Positions 20,677-40,439 of a DNA stretch of 64,000 nucleotides are shown one piece after another. The notes beneath the pieces were generated by a model. That model was not told the DNA's origin. It worked only from the letters and a program-made list of their open reading frames with translations, and did no database searches. Made by a program: the position numbers and the translations under genes. Source of the DNA: Allacma fusca. Taxonomy: Eukaryota > Arthropoda > Collembola > Symphypleona > Sminthuridae. Every line of letters begins with the position of its first letter. The first letter of the stretch is position 1. Location of the stretch: positions 50,703,067 through 50,767,066 of the forward strand of contig OX359245.1 in NCBI GenBank assembly GCA_947179485.1. The letters are read 5' to 3'.

Positions 20677-23600
20677 TTACAGGTTCCTCCATTGGATCAC
20701 CCTCAGGATGAAGGACACAATAGCAACTGCCGGCTGACCCTCCTCATACTCACTCAGGACAAGGACGTTATTCTGTTTTGGACTCGTGACCACAACCCCG
20801 AATAATTTGCACAACTTCCCATGTATTGTAATGGACCGATTCAAGGGATCAATCCCGGCATGGATTATACTCGACAGAGCGTGATGGTTTCGGAAGAACC
20901 TTGAAATTGTCACAAGTAACCAGTCAATTGTAGTTAAGAAAATTAATACCCAGTGGATGTGTCCCATCATTAATTTTGAACCCAAAGATTTTAATTTGTA
21001 AATCATCAAGTTATTATAATCACAGGTGCTTATAAGGATGGAGTTAAAAATCACACTTACGATTCCCGCATGACGTCCGTAAGGACCAGGCCACTCTTGC
21101 TCAGTCGAAGATTCACAAGTGTGGGTCGATTTGTAATAAATTTGCTCACTGATCTCTGAATAGCCTCCGTCCCAGTCAGCATCTCCACATTATTCGACCC
21201 CAGGAAGAGCAATTGACAGGCAGCCCCTTGGCTCAGGAGCTTACTCGTTGTCGACTGACTCAAACTTGTGGGGATCAAATTGTCCTCCGAATGGAGCTTC
21301 AGCTTCACGGGCAAGGCTAGCGACTGAATTGTATGGGCATAGACGAGGGCACTCAAGGAACCTGGACAAAAATATAACGTAGGATATTTTTAATTATTTT
21401 AATTTTAAATCAGGATCGATCAAGTTCAAGGTTGGTCATAATAATTTTGTTGTAGTATTAATTACAAGTCAATTTTAAAATTACCAAAGACAGGCTCAAT
21501 AGCAGACCCACGGAGTCTCACCCCAGCCCTTGTGGGTTCAATGAGGAAGTGACGGACGTTGAAGTCATCGACTTTAATAGCAAGGCCGTAGGCACCCGGG
21601 AAGGAGTTGGAGTTTCGGATGATGAAAGTGCCAGGGGACCTGTGGGCGAGGGCACTGATGGCCTCCTCACGACTCGCATTCGGCTTGTACCAATTGCAAC
21701 TCGTGTCCACGGTAAATTTCAAATCATCCTCCTGCCGACGGTTGAACATTATCTTGGCAATCTCCTCCTCATCCTCCGTATCCTCATCCGTCACGTTCGC
21801 GGAGCGTGGGGAGAAGTTACTGAAGAGGAAACAAAATACTCAGTCCCTTTCCGACAACCCTAAGCCTTGTGAGCATTTACATTACATTTAATTACATACT
21901 TACAAATACATACAAGTAAATACCTCCCTGGCCTACTTACAACCAAGGAACTTTTCATGATATTTATTTACATGCGTGTGGGATATTTATGTGTCTTTCA
22001 GGTTGGATCGGATATTTGGCAAGGAGAGTTGGAATCGATTTGGGATAGATTGCTAATTTGAAGGAATTAGGTTAAAATGGAGAATTTTTAAGTGTGTGTA
22101 GTTAGTTATCCTGTTAGAATAATAATTATTAAAGACCTGTTTCAATTCCCTTCTGAAGGAAAGGAATGTTGAAATTATCAAGTTGCTTGATAAGTAATCT
22201 CGTGAGTTCTTGTTTACATTAGAGGAACAGGTGTAGGAGGAAAAACATTAGCATGTGTACGGATCGTTACAAAAATCTTGGTGCATAATTACAGAGAGGA
22301 TCTTTGACGAAGGAGATTTTTTTTTGTGGGAGCTTAAATTAAGCTTACTATGCTTTATTATGTAGACGACTACTTTCGCTCTTCCTCACGGCAGACTTGT
22401 TCATGTAAGGCGTGGGAGGACAGGCGGGAAATCTTGGGGTGGCTGCTATCGACTCGGCTTTGTTGCTTGAAGTCTCAATTCTTGGAGACATATTTGAAGA
22501 GATGCTGCTCGGCGTGCTGATCACTTCCACTGGGATTTCTTTGGCTATGGGACTCGTTGTAGTGTTTTTTATGGAAGAGTTCCTCTGCTTCAGTTCCATC
22601 AACCAAGCCGGGGTCGTTGAAGGGGAAGTTTCCGGTACTCGACCCGCAAAAGGATTTGTTTGCCTTTGAAATTAAATAATTTCAATAATTAATAATTAAT
22701 TCCTTAATTTAATTCCTTTTAATTTCTTAACACAGTTTTTAAAATTGCGAACTTAATTTGGGCTCAAATGTGAAAACGTTCAGTTAAAATATGACCAAAG
22801 TTTGGTTAAAGAAGTAAAAAAATGTTTTATAAAATGTTGATAAAAATTGTGATAAAATATTCAGCAAATTTTAGGGTTTTTAAGAATCTGTCAAATTTTT
22901 TGAGGAGGAAAATAAAATAATGGCATAAAATGTGGCAAAATTTCGAATGCTCGTAATTATTACTCTTTAAAATTTTGCAAAGTATTTGTAAATATACTGT
23001 GGGAATAAATTCTCTTGATTATCTAAACTAATTTTGAAAACCAAAAAACGTTAAACATGTTTTCCTTAACAAACTTTGAAATCCTACCTAATTGACCCCG
23101 ATCGTTTAACTTGTAACTTCGCCATTTGTTTCGCGAGCCACTCATCGGATCCCTGGTCACTGAAATTGTCAGCACTATAGCTCCGTGAATATTTGACAGG
23201 TTTCCTGGGCTGACGTCCTTCTGAGCGAATCCAGTCCTCAAGTTCCTTCTCCTTCTCCCTCACTTGATGGAAAACGTCCCAGTCCTTGGACGTGGAAGAG
23301 AATTCCCTGGACATTTGTGGCCCTTCCCATTGATCCCTCCTGGAAGCCCTCTCCTTGAGCACCGGCGGCTCAATATCATTCCCATAAATATTCATAGGAA
23401 TTGAGGTCCAGTTCTTAGGAGAGGGCTCATGCTCCACTGTCACTTTGCTCCAGCCCGAGTCCGGCACTGACAAATTCCCACCCGGCTCGGACCAATTCTT
23501 CGGCAAGTACTCCTCCGGCTCCTCCACTCTCACATTTGGCCAGGATGTCTTTAACTCACTGACTCGATTCAGGGATTTCGGAGTGGAGCTGAGAGGGGGT

Positions 23601-24897
23601 TGGAAGGAGGGTTTCTTCTGACGACTGACAATGTCATCCTCAGGGCAGTACCGGAAAGGCCCTCCGTCTGGCCGGGCATGGTAAGGGATGTCAGGGATTT
23701 GGGACGCCTCTTGAAGCAAGTCGCTCACTAAGCGGTCCAAATCCTTCATTTCCTCTTCTTTCTGTTGCCAAATCCCCATCCGAATTTTATTAAACCATTC
23801 ATATTTGAATTTCAACGCTTCATTTCCCCTTAACTAAGGAATTCCCAGGACACTTAAAACCAACGTAAAATTTTTTATTTCTATAAATTTTTATCCCCCA
23901 AAATAATTCGTTAAGAGATTGTCTCCCACAAAATTCCCCCTAAAATTTTCACCCACAAATTAAAAATCCAGTTTCTACTGAAAGTTTACAAAATTAATAC
24001 ATAAATTCCACATTTTTCTTCCCACACAAATTTTATTCACGCGCATAAAATTTACTGCCCCAAATATTCAAACCTTCAAATTTTTGTGAAATGTAAATAT
24101 TTTGTAGAATTTGCGTAACATAAATGCAGACATATTTTATAAATTAAAAAATATTAAAAATTTTTTGTTTATCTTTTGTTGGCAAAAATTTTGACAATTA
24201 ATTTAAAACCTCAAATTTATTTTCAAATTCATGTGCAAAAGGTCCACCCCAAAATATTTGACTGCCCCCAATTATGTTGCACAAAATCAAGTGGTTTTTT
24301 TCCAGCTGTTGACAAAATTTTAAAAATTTATGGGGATTTTTATGATTATTTGTCAAAATCTCACCCGGTCGTACTCCGCTGAGACTGCAGCCACAATCTC
24401 TTCAAAATTGTCAGATTTTTTTGACACAGGATCTAAAACAGGTTCTGTTGTTTTCAAGATCTGTACAAATTTATCCGTCTCTGGAATTTTGTCCTCCGTC
24501 CTCAACACCTCCTGTTGGTTCAATGGCCCGGATTGGGGTTCCTCTGCGGAAAAATACACAAACTTTCTCATTCAACACGCCCGAAAGTTATTTTTAAAAA
24601 TGTAGGATGTTTTTTTCCGTTTAATCTGGGGCTCTGCCAAAAAATTGTCCCTTGCGTAAATTTTTTTTGGGGGTTTCTCTCTTCTCTTTTCATATATACA
24701 AACACACACAGAGGAATGGGGAGTCAATCAAAAAGAAATTTCTTACCTGAGTTGTTTTGAACCGTATTTTTTTTGTCGAGAGTCTCCGCTGGCTCTTCCT
24801 CTATCTCGGGCAAACTAAATTCCGGGCTGCTTTTAGACAGGCTACTCAGATTTGCATAAATTATCCTGGAAACATCCCCGTAGCGGTCAAAGTGCAT
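20677..24897 (-). CDS. by: Tensin, short form with C-terminal SH2 and PTB domains
   Basis: Seven exons join in phase: 24897-24747, 24543-24365, 23833-23088, 22663-22349, 21819-21485, 21361-21061 and 20899-20677, giving 749 aa. The SH2 domain runs from about W507 (NWYKPNASREEA); its phosphotyrosine-binding Arg532 is in GTFIIRNSNSF, and it continues through RHFLIEPT and FGSLSALVY. The PTB domain fills the last ~130 residues (AACQLLFLGSNNVEMLTG, then EYEEGQPAVAIVSF). The N-terminal half is Pro/Ser-rich and probably disordered. Tensins link integrin beta tails to actin at adhesion sites. The PTP and C2 domains of vertebrate tensins are absent, as in Drosophila blistery. The first ATG follows a TTTTAAAAG box by about 90 bp. 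A longer form from an upstream promoter cannot be excluded. Confidence 0.9.
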
Positions 24898-25549
24898 CTT
24901 TTGCCAAGGATAATTTGTCTCTTACATCTGTCTTCTATGGAATTTAGCTCTACTGCTCACCGATCCCTATAGAATTACAGGAGCTGGCTTTTAAAAGGCC
25001 AGGAATAGACGGAGGTATAGAAAGAGAAAGGGGAGAGTTTAAATTTTCCTGCCCAATATCCTTGACTTACAGTAGGTGGAGGTTGGAGGTGTTCTTAATT
25101 CATGAGGGCTCGGGATTTCAATCAATGCTTCACAAATTTTCCTTGGGTGGAAGATCTGTTTGGGAAAAATTCTTATTAGAAGATTTGTTTTTAGATTTTA
25201 AGGGCCTTTGACGTTGGAAATTTCAAATGAGTGTGGATTTTAAATGGGGAAAATTAAGGGCGGTCAAAATTTCCTGAGAAATTCTTAAATGTATAGAAAT
25301 TTTAAGTGGGGTTTAAAATTTACATGAAATTTTGACGTTGACTCTGAAATTTGCACGTATTTTAAGGGGGTTTCCAAAATTGACAATATATTTTAGGGCT
25401 GTGGAAAATTTCCGCAAAAAATTTAGACAGTTTCGTAAATCTAGCAAAATTTGACGTGGGGTTTCAAAAATTTAGGCAACTTTGAGGTAATTTTTTGAAG
25501 ATGCATACAACTTGGAGGTAATTTTCTGAAGAGGCATAAAATTTTTAGG

Positions 25550-25860
25550 TAGTTCCAAAATTTAAGCAAGTTTTGAGGTAGTTTCAAAATTTTAAGCAAA
25601 TTTGGAGATAGTTTCAAAAATTTAAACAAATTTTGAGATAGTTTCAAAAATTTAAACAAATTTTGGGGTAGTTTCAACAATTTAGACAAATTTTGAGGTA
25701 GTTTCAAAAATTTAGACACATTTTGAGATACTTTCAAAAATTTTAACAAATTTTGGGGTAGTTTCAACAATTTAAACAAATTTTGAGGTAGTTTCAAAAA
25801 TTTAGACACATTTTGAGATACTTTCAAAAATTTTAACAAATTTTGACGAAACTTTGAAAA
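25550..25860. repeat. Tandem array, ~30-bp unit
   Basis: Units of the form TTTTGAGGTAGTTTCAAAAA plus about ten more bases repeat around ten times with point changes. Because the unit is exactly ten codons, one minus-strand frame stays open for 146 codons and reads as repeated LKLPQNL. This is a repeat artefact rather than a gene. Confidence 0.8.
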
Positions 25861-28702
25861 TTTTCTCAAAATTTGATACACTTTCCAAAATTTTCACTAA
25901 ATTTGGTGATTTTTTTCAACATTTTCCCACTTTGTTTGCGCTTACCAAAAGTTCCAAAAATTTAGGGTTGGTTTTTAAAATTTCCACAGATTTTGATGGA
26001 ATTTCCGCAATTTTGCACAAATGTTTTGAATAGTTACTGGCAATAACCAAAATTCTTTTTTGTTATTTGGATTAAATTCCAGAAATGTTTCTGAGTATCG
26101 AATTGCAGAGCAAATTTTCGAAAATCTTTCAAAATTTCAGTTATTTCGAAATTTATAATTGAATTGTTTCCTCAGTAGTTACTTACAAGCCCGAGAAGTT
26201 TCCTGCACAATTTCCGAACAATTATTTAAAATATATAAAATTTTTGTATTGTCACACAATTCTTGGCAGCAACTCTTTGGCTTAATTCCAAAAATATTTT
26301 TGCGGGAAGGATTTGAACTCGTAAATTTTCTATCGAGCCGGAAATTCTACCCCCTGGGAAATTTGACGTTACAAATTAATATTAAATATTTGTCTTCTAG
26401 AAAAACTGAAGATTTTATTAAAAATTGATCAAGGGAACAGAAAACCAATTAGCAAAAATATTTCTAGGTTCTAAAATTTGGGTCATTAAGCCTGTGGGAA
26501 AATACAGGGAAACTTTTATCTGAGTGATAAATTATTTTGAGTGACAAAACACCCTTAAAATTTGCAAGCTCGATTAATCCAATGCAGAGAGAGAGAGATA
26601 GAAAAGTGTGATGGTGTAAATTTAGCCCAAGTAATAAAAGCTCGTGCAAAGTTCTTAAGTTAATAGTTAAAAGTGTGAGGGAGAACTCTATCAAATATAA
26701 ACTCACATGGATGTAGAAATCAAACGGGAGGATTTTGAGTCTGGTTCATCTCAATAAAAATTATAAGGGAAAAAATATTTGAGGCTGGAAAAAAAAACTT
26801 TCTTGTCACACTGTCAGGGAGGAGATGTGATGGGAGACTAAATACAAGCTTAAATAAATTTTATAAAACTACGTGTGAGCAGGATTTGAGTTACATTTGA
26901 ACACCCACACCGTACATATATATACATTGGAATGTACATATTAAAATATGTACGTCTGGACGCAAATCATGGGAAATGTAAACAGCCCATTTAGAACCCA
27001 TACATTAAAATATGGTATATGGAAAAGTGCATCTGATAGGAACAAGGTTATGGCTTTTGTATGCTCCTTCCATGCAGTGTATGAGGATAGGGGCAAAGCC
27101 GTTAAAATATGGGCCAGTTGCTAAAACCCTTTGAATGGTAATTCGCTCAATGAAATTTTTTCCGAGCTCTGGGCAATACATTTCAGTCCTGAGTCTCTCA
27201 AATATTTGTCCCCTTCCCTCAACTTTGATTTATTTAAAAAACAAAAACATTTTGCAAATAATTCGGCCCCAAATTTTCCTTCAAAATTCAACCTTCCTTA
27301 CTCTTAACATTTTACAGCCTTATTTTTGAACGCGCGTTTTCCCCGTAAATATTTTCCCTCAAAAGTTCCAACTCCCAGGAAAATTTCATTAGAACGTTTT
27401 TTGTGGAAAATTTTATGGGCTTTCTGCCCACAAATTTTGAATTTGCTCCGTTGAAAATTTTGCGCGCAAAAAATTCTTTTAGCAAACATGGATTTTTCAA
27501 AAATATGCATGTCTAAGCAAATTTTAGTACAAACATTTGGGGCAGGTGTATAAAATATGGGCGTTTCTGTTAAAATTCATTTTTTTTAAATTTTGAGGAA
27601 AATATTTTATTTAAGGGGGTGTAAAATATTTCTGGGACTAACTTTTTGTATTTACAGGAGCTTATATATATATATATGAGAGTTTCACTCTTAATATGAT
27701 TTCTCACAAGCTCATCTTTAACATTTCATTTTTTTTCAATGATATGGGATTTGCATTGGGTGACTTGCTCTCCTGCAAACACGTACCCAAAAATGCAAGT
27801 GTATATAAGGATTGGGGCTGGGGTGAAATAAAGTTGGAAGGAAGATCCAGTTCCGTCCTATCCTTCAACTTTTTCATGCTCAATTGGAAGGAAGTGATCC
27901 CACGCGGCTGAGTTTCTTTTGGGCATGTCATATTTTTCCTTTTCATATTTTTGCATAGACTCAAACCCTCAAATTTACCATACAAAATATGCACTGCACC
28001 AAATATTTTTTACAGGAGTTGTATATGAAAGTCGCCCATAAATTTTATCGCAGTCTCTTTGAAACCCAACTAAAAATATTCCGCAGAATAAATTTTACAT
28101 AAAAACTCAAAAAATTCCAAAATTCTGCAAAACCCTGGAACAAAATATTGTACTTAAAAAAATGTATTCAAAAATTATTTCCCCCAAAAAATTCCCTGAT
28201 TTTTAATCCCCCAATTAGAAAATTTTTTCAATCTGCAGGCTTTATAAATTTTTGAAAGAATTTTCAAGCGCAAATTTTAGCCCCTAAATTTAGACCATAA
28301 TGTTGCGCTGATATTGGATAGTTTTTTTTCTGCTGGAAATTTACTACAAATTTAGGGTAAGAATTTTGCTAGAAAATTTTTAACAAATTTCAAAAAAGTT
28401 AATTATTTTAGGCTAAAAAATATAATTGTAGGATGTTTTGCATGGAATAAAAGGGCAGGTTGGAGATCCATTCTTTTTTGCATTTTTCACAGTGAATTTT
28501 CTTTAATACAATAATATCAGTCACAGATATTGTTGGTTGGCGTGTGTTTGCCATAATAATGAATATTTTTATGATAGGATGTAATTATTTGAGAAAAAAT
28601 AAAATTATAATGAAATCACATTAAAAACAGGTATAATAATTGTAATGTATCGAAAGGAATCACATTTAGCTCTTTTTCTTCTCTTTTTTCCCATAGAACA
28701 TT

Positions 28703-28708
<6 letters not shown>

Positions 28709-28754
<46 letters not shown>
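28709..28754. repeat. (TG)n microsatellite
   Basis: An uninterrupted run of TG dinucleotides lies downstream of the kinase stop codon. Confidence 0.9.
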
Positions 28755-28758
<4 letters not shown>

Positions 28759-28980
28759 GGACACTTTTTCCCACATGTTTTTTAACACATGTATAGTGAA
28801 CCCAATAGAGTATAATTAATATGCAAGTGGTTCAAGAATTGTTTAGGGATGAGTGTGACGACGCAATGGTTTCAAGTTTCCTCTCTGCCTTGAGTTTTTT
28901 TATGTCCAAAAAATTTTTGTTTTCTGGATTGAATTTTTTTTCTCTCCACCCTATTTAAATTTTTTAGACGACTACAACCC

Positions 28981-35942
<6,962 letters not shown>

Positions 35943-36499
35943 TGTTGTTGGAAGGGGGTAAAAAATTGGGGAAATTATGAATTGATATTTTTTTGTAAAA
36001 AAAGGGGAAATGAAAAAATGGGGATTTTTTTTGTACGAGCCCAGGAGAGACAGAGAGAGTTTGTGCGTAAAAAGAAAAAATAGATTTGAGGAAAATAAAT
36101 AGAAATTGTGTCTAAAGTTGGAGAACGGACAGAGTTGGAAAGGGGAATGAGATCAAGCCTGGAAAATTGCAAGGGAAATACATACAGTGAGTTTACGCAT
36201 GTACGGATCAATAGTAGGAATAGCTCCAGAGTTTGTCCCGAAAGAGAGAGACCCGTGTATTCGGGGGAAATTTGTGTTTACAGTTATAGCGTATATGTTT
36301 AAATGGGACAGTAGGAGTGGGTCTGTAGTTGTAGTGGGAATAGGAGAGGAGCTAGTGTCCTCCCTTTTAGGTCCAATTTATTGTGGCAAAAAAATTATAT
36401 TTTCTGCCCTTTCCATGCTTTAGCTTGTGAGAGCAGTTCAGCTTTCTCTGGTCGGAAGGGGTATGATCGGCTCAATGATGGTCAGATTCCCGACTTGAA

Positions 36500-37780
36500 A
36501 AACTCAAGTATGGGTTAGATTGTGGATGTTTATTTTATGAGTAGTAACTTTTGATGTTCAGGTTTGGGTCGAGTTCAAGTTTTGGCTTATTTGGGGTGTA
36601 AGTTTTGGGAGAGTTTGAGTTGGGTAGGTTTGAAGTATTAGCTTTTTGGGTTATTGTCAAATTTTGGTAAACTATGATTTCAAGTTTGGGTCAAGTTCAA
36701 GTTTTGGTAAACTTGGAGGTCAAGTGTGGGTCAAGTTCAAGGTTTCGGTAAACTTTGAGGTCAAGTGTGGGTCAAGTTCAAGGTTTTGGTAAACTTTGAG
36801 GTCAAGTGTGGGTCAAGTTCAAGGTTTTGGTAAACTTGGAGGACAACTCTGGGTCAAGTTCAAGTTTTGGTAAACTTGGACATCAACTTCAGGCCAAGTT
36901 CAAGTTTTGGTGAACTTGGAATTCAACTCTGGATCAAGTATTTGTTTGGGTCAAGTTCAAGTTTTGGTAAACTTGGAGGTCAAGTGTGGGTCAAGTTCAA
37001 GTTTTGGTAAACTTGGAGGTCAAGTGTGGGTCAAGTTCAAGTTTTAGCAAACTTGGAGGTCAACTCTGGGTCAAGTTCAAGTTTTGGTAAACTTGGACAT
37101 CAACTTCAGGCCAAGTTCTAGTTTTGGTGAACTTGGAATTCAACTCTGGATCAAGTATTTGTTTGGGCTAAGTTCAAGTTTTGGTAAACTTGGAGGGAAA
37201 GTCTGGGTCAAGTTCAAGTTTTGGTAAACTTGGAGGTCAAGTGTGGGTCAAGTTCAAGTTTTAGCAAACTTGGAGGTCAACTCTGGGTCAAGTTCAAGTT
37301 TTGGTAAACTTGGACATCAACTTCAGGCCAAGTTCAAGTTTTGGTGAACTTGGAATTCAACTCTCGATCAAGTATTTGTTTGGGCTAAGTTCAAGCTTTG
37401 GTAAACTTGGAGTTCAAGTTTGGGTCAAACTCAAATTTTTTATAAACTAGAGTTTCAACGCTGGATCAATTTATTTGTTTGGGTTGAGTCTGGTATAATT
37501 AAACTTTAAGTATAAGTACGAGCCGAGTTCAAGTTTCAAGATTCATTAAAGCTGAAGTTCTAGTATACTTTCAGTTTAAGTGTATGTCTGAGTCAAGTAG
37601 TATCACTTTAAGTTCAATTTTCGGTCAAGTACAAGTTTGGGTAGAGCTCGGATTTGGTAAATTAGGAGTTCGTGTTTGATTAAAGTTCAAGTTTGGTTAA
37701 GTATGGAGTTCAAGTTTGGTTAAGTATAGAGTTCAAGTTTGGTTATGTATGGAGTTCAAGTATTAGCACATTTTCAGTTT
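36500..37780. repeat. Tandem array of ~40-bp GGTCAAGTTCAAG units with a 217-bp higher-order period
   Basis: The basic unit is GGGTCAAGTTCAAGTTTTGG followed by TAAACTTGGAGGTCAAGTGT. The variant CATCAACTTCAGGCCAAG starts at 36881, 37098 and 37315, exactly 217 bp apart each time, showing recent amplification of a multi-unit block. The edges decay into single GTCAAGTTT words. Confidence 0.85.
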
Positions 37781-37919
37781 AAGTTTTAAACTCGAAGCAA
37801 AATATACACTTAAAGTCAAGTTTTACTTTAGTTAAAGGTCAAGTTTAACTCAAATTTAAGTCCACTTCCAGTTGGATCCGCAATTGAACTTGACCTTCCA
37901 AATTCCCAAACTCAGACTT

Positions 37920-38453
37920 AGTGGTCGGACCAATTCAATTCAGAATTGGAAATTTTCGATTCGATTCAATTCGATTCAATTCGATTCAGTAGTATTTCGA
38001 TTCGATTTGCAGAAAAACCAAATCGAATGATTCGATTTTGATATTGAACTGAATCGAATCATATCATGTGAATTGCAATTCAAACAATTCACCAATACCG
38101 CTTCGGCTGGGCACGTGTACCTTTTTTCCACATATTCAAAATCCAAATACTACGTGACGTAGTATTTGGATTTTGAATATGTGGAAAAAAGGTACCACAA
38201 CGTTTGTTATTTTAGCGTAGCTTGTACTATACCCTTTATAATATGTATATACTACATTGTATAGTAATACATATGACACTGCTTTCCTGTTTGAATCGTT
38301 TGATTTGTGATTCAATTCGATTCACTGAGTGAATCGAATCGAATTGAATTGCTTTGGGGCAAATTGAATCGAAAATCGGTTTTTCGATTCAATTCAAGCT
38401 TCAAATTGAATCAAATTGAAAAATTCGAATCAAATTGAATCGATCCGACCACT
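37920..38453. mobile_element. 534-bp foldback MITE with 10-bp target duplication
   Basis: The ends are AGTGGTCGGA at 37920 and TCCGACCACT ending at 38453, directly flanked by the duplicated 10-mer ACTCAGACTT (37910-37919 and 38454-38463). Both flanks inside the ends are GATTCGATTCAATT-like and complementary. At the centre, 38117-38155 and 38157-38195 form a perfect 39-bp inverted repeat with one base between. A duplication of 9-10 bp suggests Mutator-like mobilisation, but the superfamily is not certain. There are no genes inside. It sits within a related region of GTCAAGTT repeats. Confidence 0.88.
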
Positions 38454-40439
38454 ACTCAGACTTGACCTACAACCTCACCCCTCCTACACTTGACCCACAC
38501 TTAACCCCTCTATTTACTCCCCGTCTATTACTCCAGCCCAACCCCACCTCTATTTTCCTATGCAAGTCCTCCCCTTATAATTTGACAGATTCCGTCTACA
38601 TTGAGATAGTAATCTCAAGCTTATAAAATACCTTAAACTATCAACGTACGCCAAAAACTTGGAGAAACTAGCAAAATCTCCACCGTCCCTAAAAACATTT
38701 CCCTCTTTTCCCCCACACAATCAAAAATCCCAAAAATATTTCCCCTTTTCAGCTCTTGCCAAAAAAAACACTAAAAACATTTTCACCCTTTTTTGCGCTT
38801 TTTTTAAAAAAAAACATTTTCCCCGAAATTTCCCTACTTTTTATTCCCCAAAAAAACGTTTCCCGAATTTTTTTCCTCCCATCTCCAAAAATATTGACGC
38901 ATTCCATTTCAATTTAAAATTTGATAAAAATTCCCATAAATTCCCCCAAAATGTTTTCCCTCCAAAATATTTTCCACCCTTAGTTTTGCCCCCACAAAAT
39001 AGCCCCTTTTGCCTCCTATCCCCTGAATTTACTCCCAGATATTTTTTGCACCCCTCCAAAAGTTCCCCATTTAGTTGACGTTAAACCTGGAATTTCCTTG
39101 CAGTTGAAATGCAACGTTTCTATATTTCCCAGGTTGATTTACTACCTCTATACAAAACCCCTATAATAATTATACATAATTATACATATGGGCATACACA
39201 GGGAATTGATTTTAATAAGGTGATTCCTAAAATAGCAAAATTGGGTTTTAAAATCCTCCATAATTTTTCAATGGGGGGAATTAGCATTGTGGGAAATTAT
39301 CGAGCCTCTGTAATAATTATTTTTTCTCCTGAGAAAAAAATGCTCCTGGCACAGCCCGAGTTGACTTTAAACTCTAAACGACCTACAAATAGGAATTTTC
39401 CATTAGGAGGCATGCTTTTGGGAAAAAGGGGGCAAGTGCAAAAGCCTCCAGTAATTTTTAAGTTATTGTGTGTATTGAGTTCTGTCCATTTTTTTCCCTC
39501 TTTAAGTGTTTCTCCGAGCCTCACAATTTTTCCCTATCTTTTGTGATTTTTCCTTCCAATGCATTTTTCCCACCTTATTTATATGGGATTTATGACGCAG
39601 TATTTTTTTCTTAATTGTGTCCCCTGTCCCAACCTCTCACACACAATTTTTCCACTCTATTTTTCCCAGAATGTGACTAATGTGATTATTGGACTTGTAT
39701 GGGTGTAAAAAAAAATCAGTCTCAATTTGCCCCTAAAAGAGAGTAAATTTAACGTATACTCTTCAAATGTCTTTTTTTACTTTTTTCAGTTGTTCAGTTG
39801 TTTTAGCCTTTTTTCAATTTTTTTTTTTTTGCTGTACATTTTTTTATAAATATTTGACTGACTTGCATATTTTAAGGGTCTTTTGATAATTATTTAAATT
39901 TTTTTTACTGGGATATAAAATATGTGTAATTATTTAAGGAAAGTATATTTTTCAAGGGGCACAGGCCGTATGGAGTTAATTTTGAAAAGAAAAGTTGGAA
40001 GATAATGTGTTTTTTGCCTTGAGAATTTTTGTTGTGGGGAAGGTTATGTAAAAAGTAAAACATGGGGTTGGAAGGGAAGTTGGTGGGAATGAGCGGGAAA
40101 GGAAGGAGGGCGGAAATGCCCGTCAGGCGCTGGTGAAAGTTAGCAGGAGCGGGTAATAACCTATTGTGGAGACGGAGACCGGAAAAGAAACGGAAATTAC
40201 GGATCAAGTGACACTAACGTGTGCTTATGTATTCAACCGTTCCGTAAAATATTTCCTTTCAAGTTGTGTGTCAACATAATAATTACGTGTGAGTATGTAT
40301 GGGCATGGATGTGTCTGTAGAATGTATAAGTTGTGGCTTTATGAAGGAACGGTCATTGTCATGGGGCGCATGAAATCAATATTTTTTGGAGTGACAGCTT
40401 TTACAGTTGGGAATTTAAATCCAAGACGAAATTCAAGTT

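Larger units (their letters stand above)
24898..28980. other. Intergenic region between tensin and the DYRK gene
   Basis: No supported gene is present. It contains a 30-bp tandem array (25550-25860), a (TG)n microsatellite (28709-28754) and AT-rich sequence. The region just left of 28981 probably holds the kinase 3' UTR. Open frames in the array owe their length to the 30-nt period, which preserves frame. Confidence 0.55.

Noticed and set aside
21950-21990. Possible extra tensin first exon (ATGAAAAGTTCC before a good donor)
   Set aside because: Joined to the next exon in its own phase it would hit a stop at once, while the exon ending at 22349 joins cleanly.
25441-25881. 146-codon minus-strand open frame reading as LKLPQNL repeats
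   Set aside because: The length comes from a 30-bp tandem repeat whose period preserves frame; there is no start, splice or family evidence.
26290-26350. tRNA-like stretch with GGATTTGAACTCG
   Set aside because: The T-loop-like word is present, but no acceptor stem, D arm or anticodon arm could be folded around it.
38659-39078. 139-codon plus-strand frame rich in Pro, Phe and Lys
   Set aside because: This is pyrimidine-rich low-complexity DNA without splice sites or homology.
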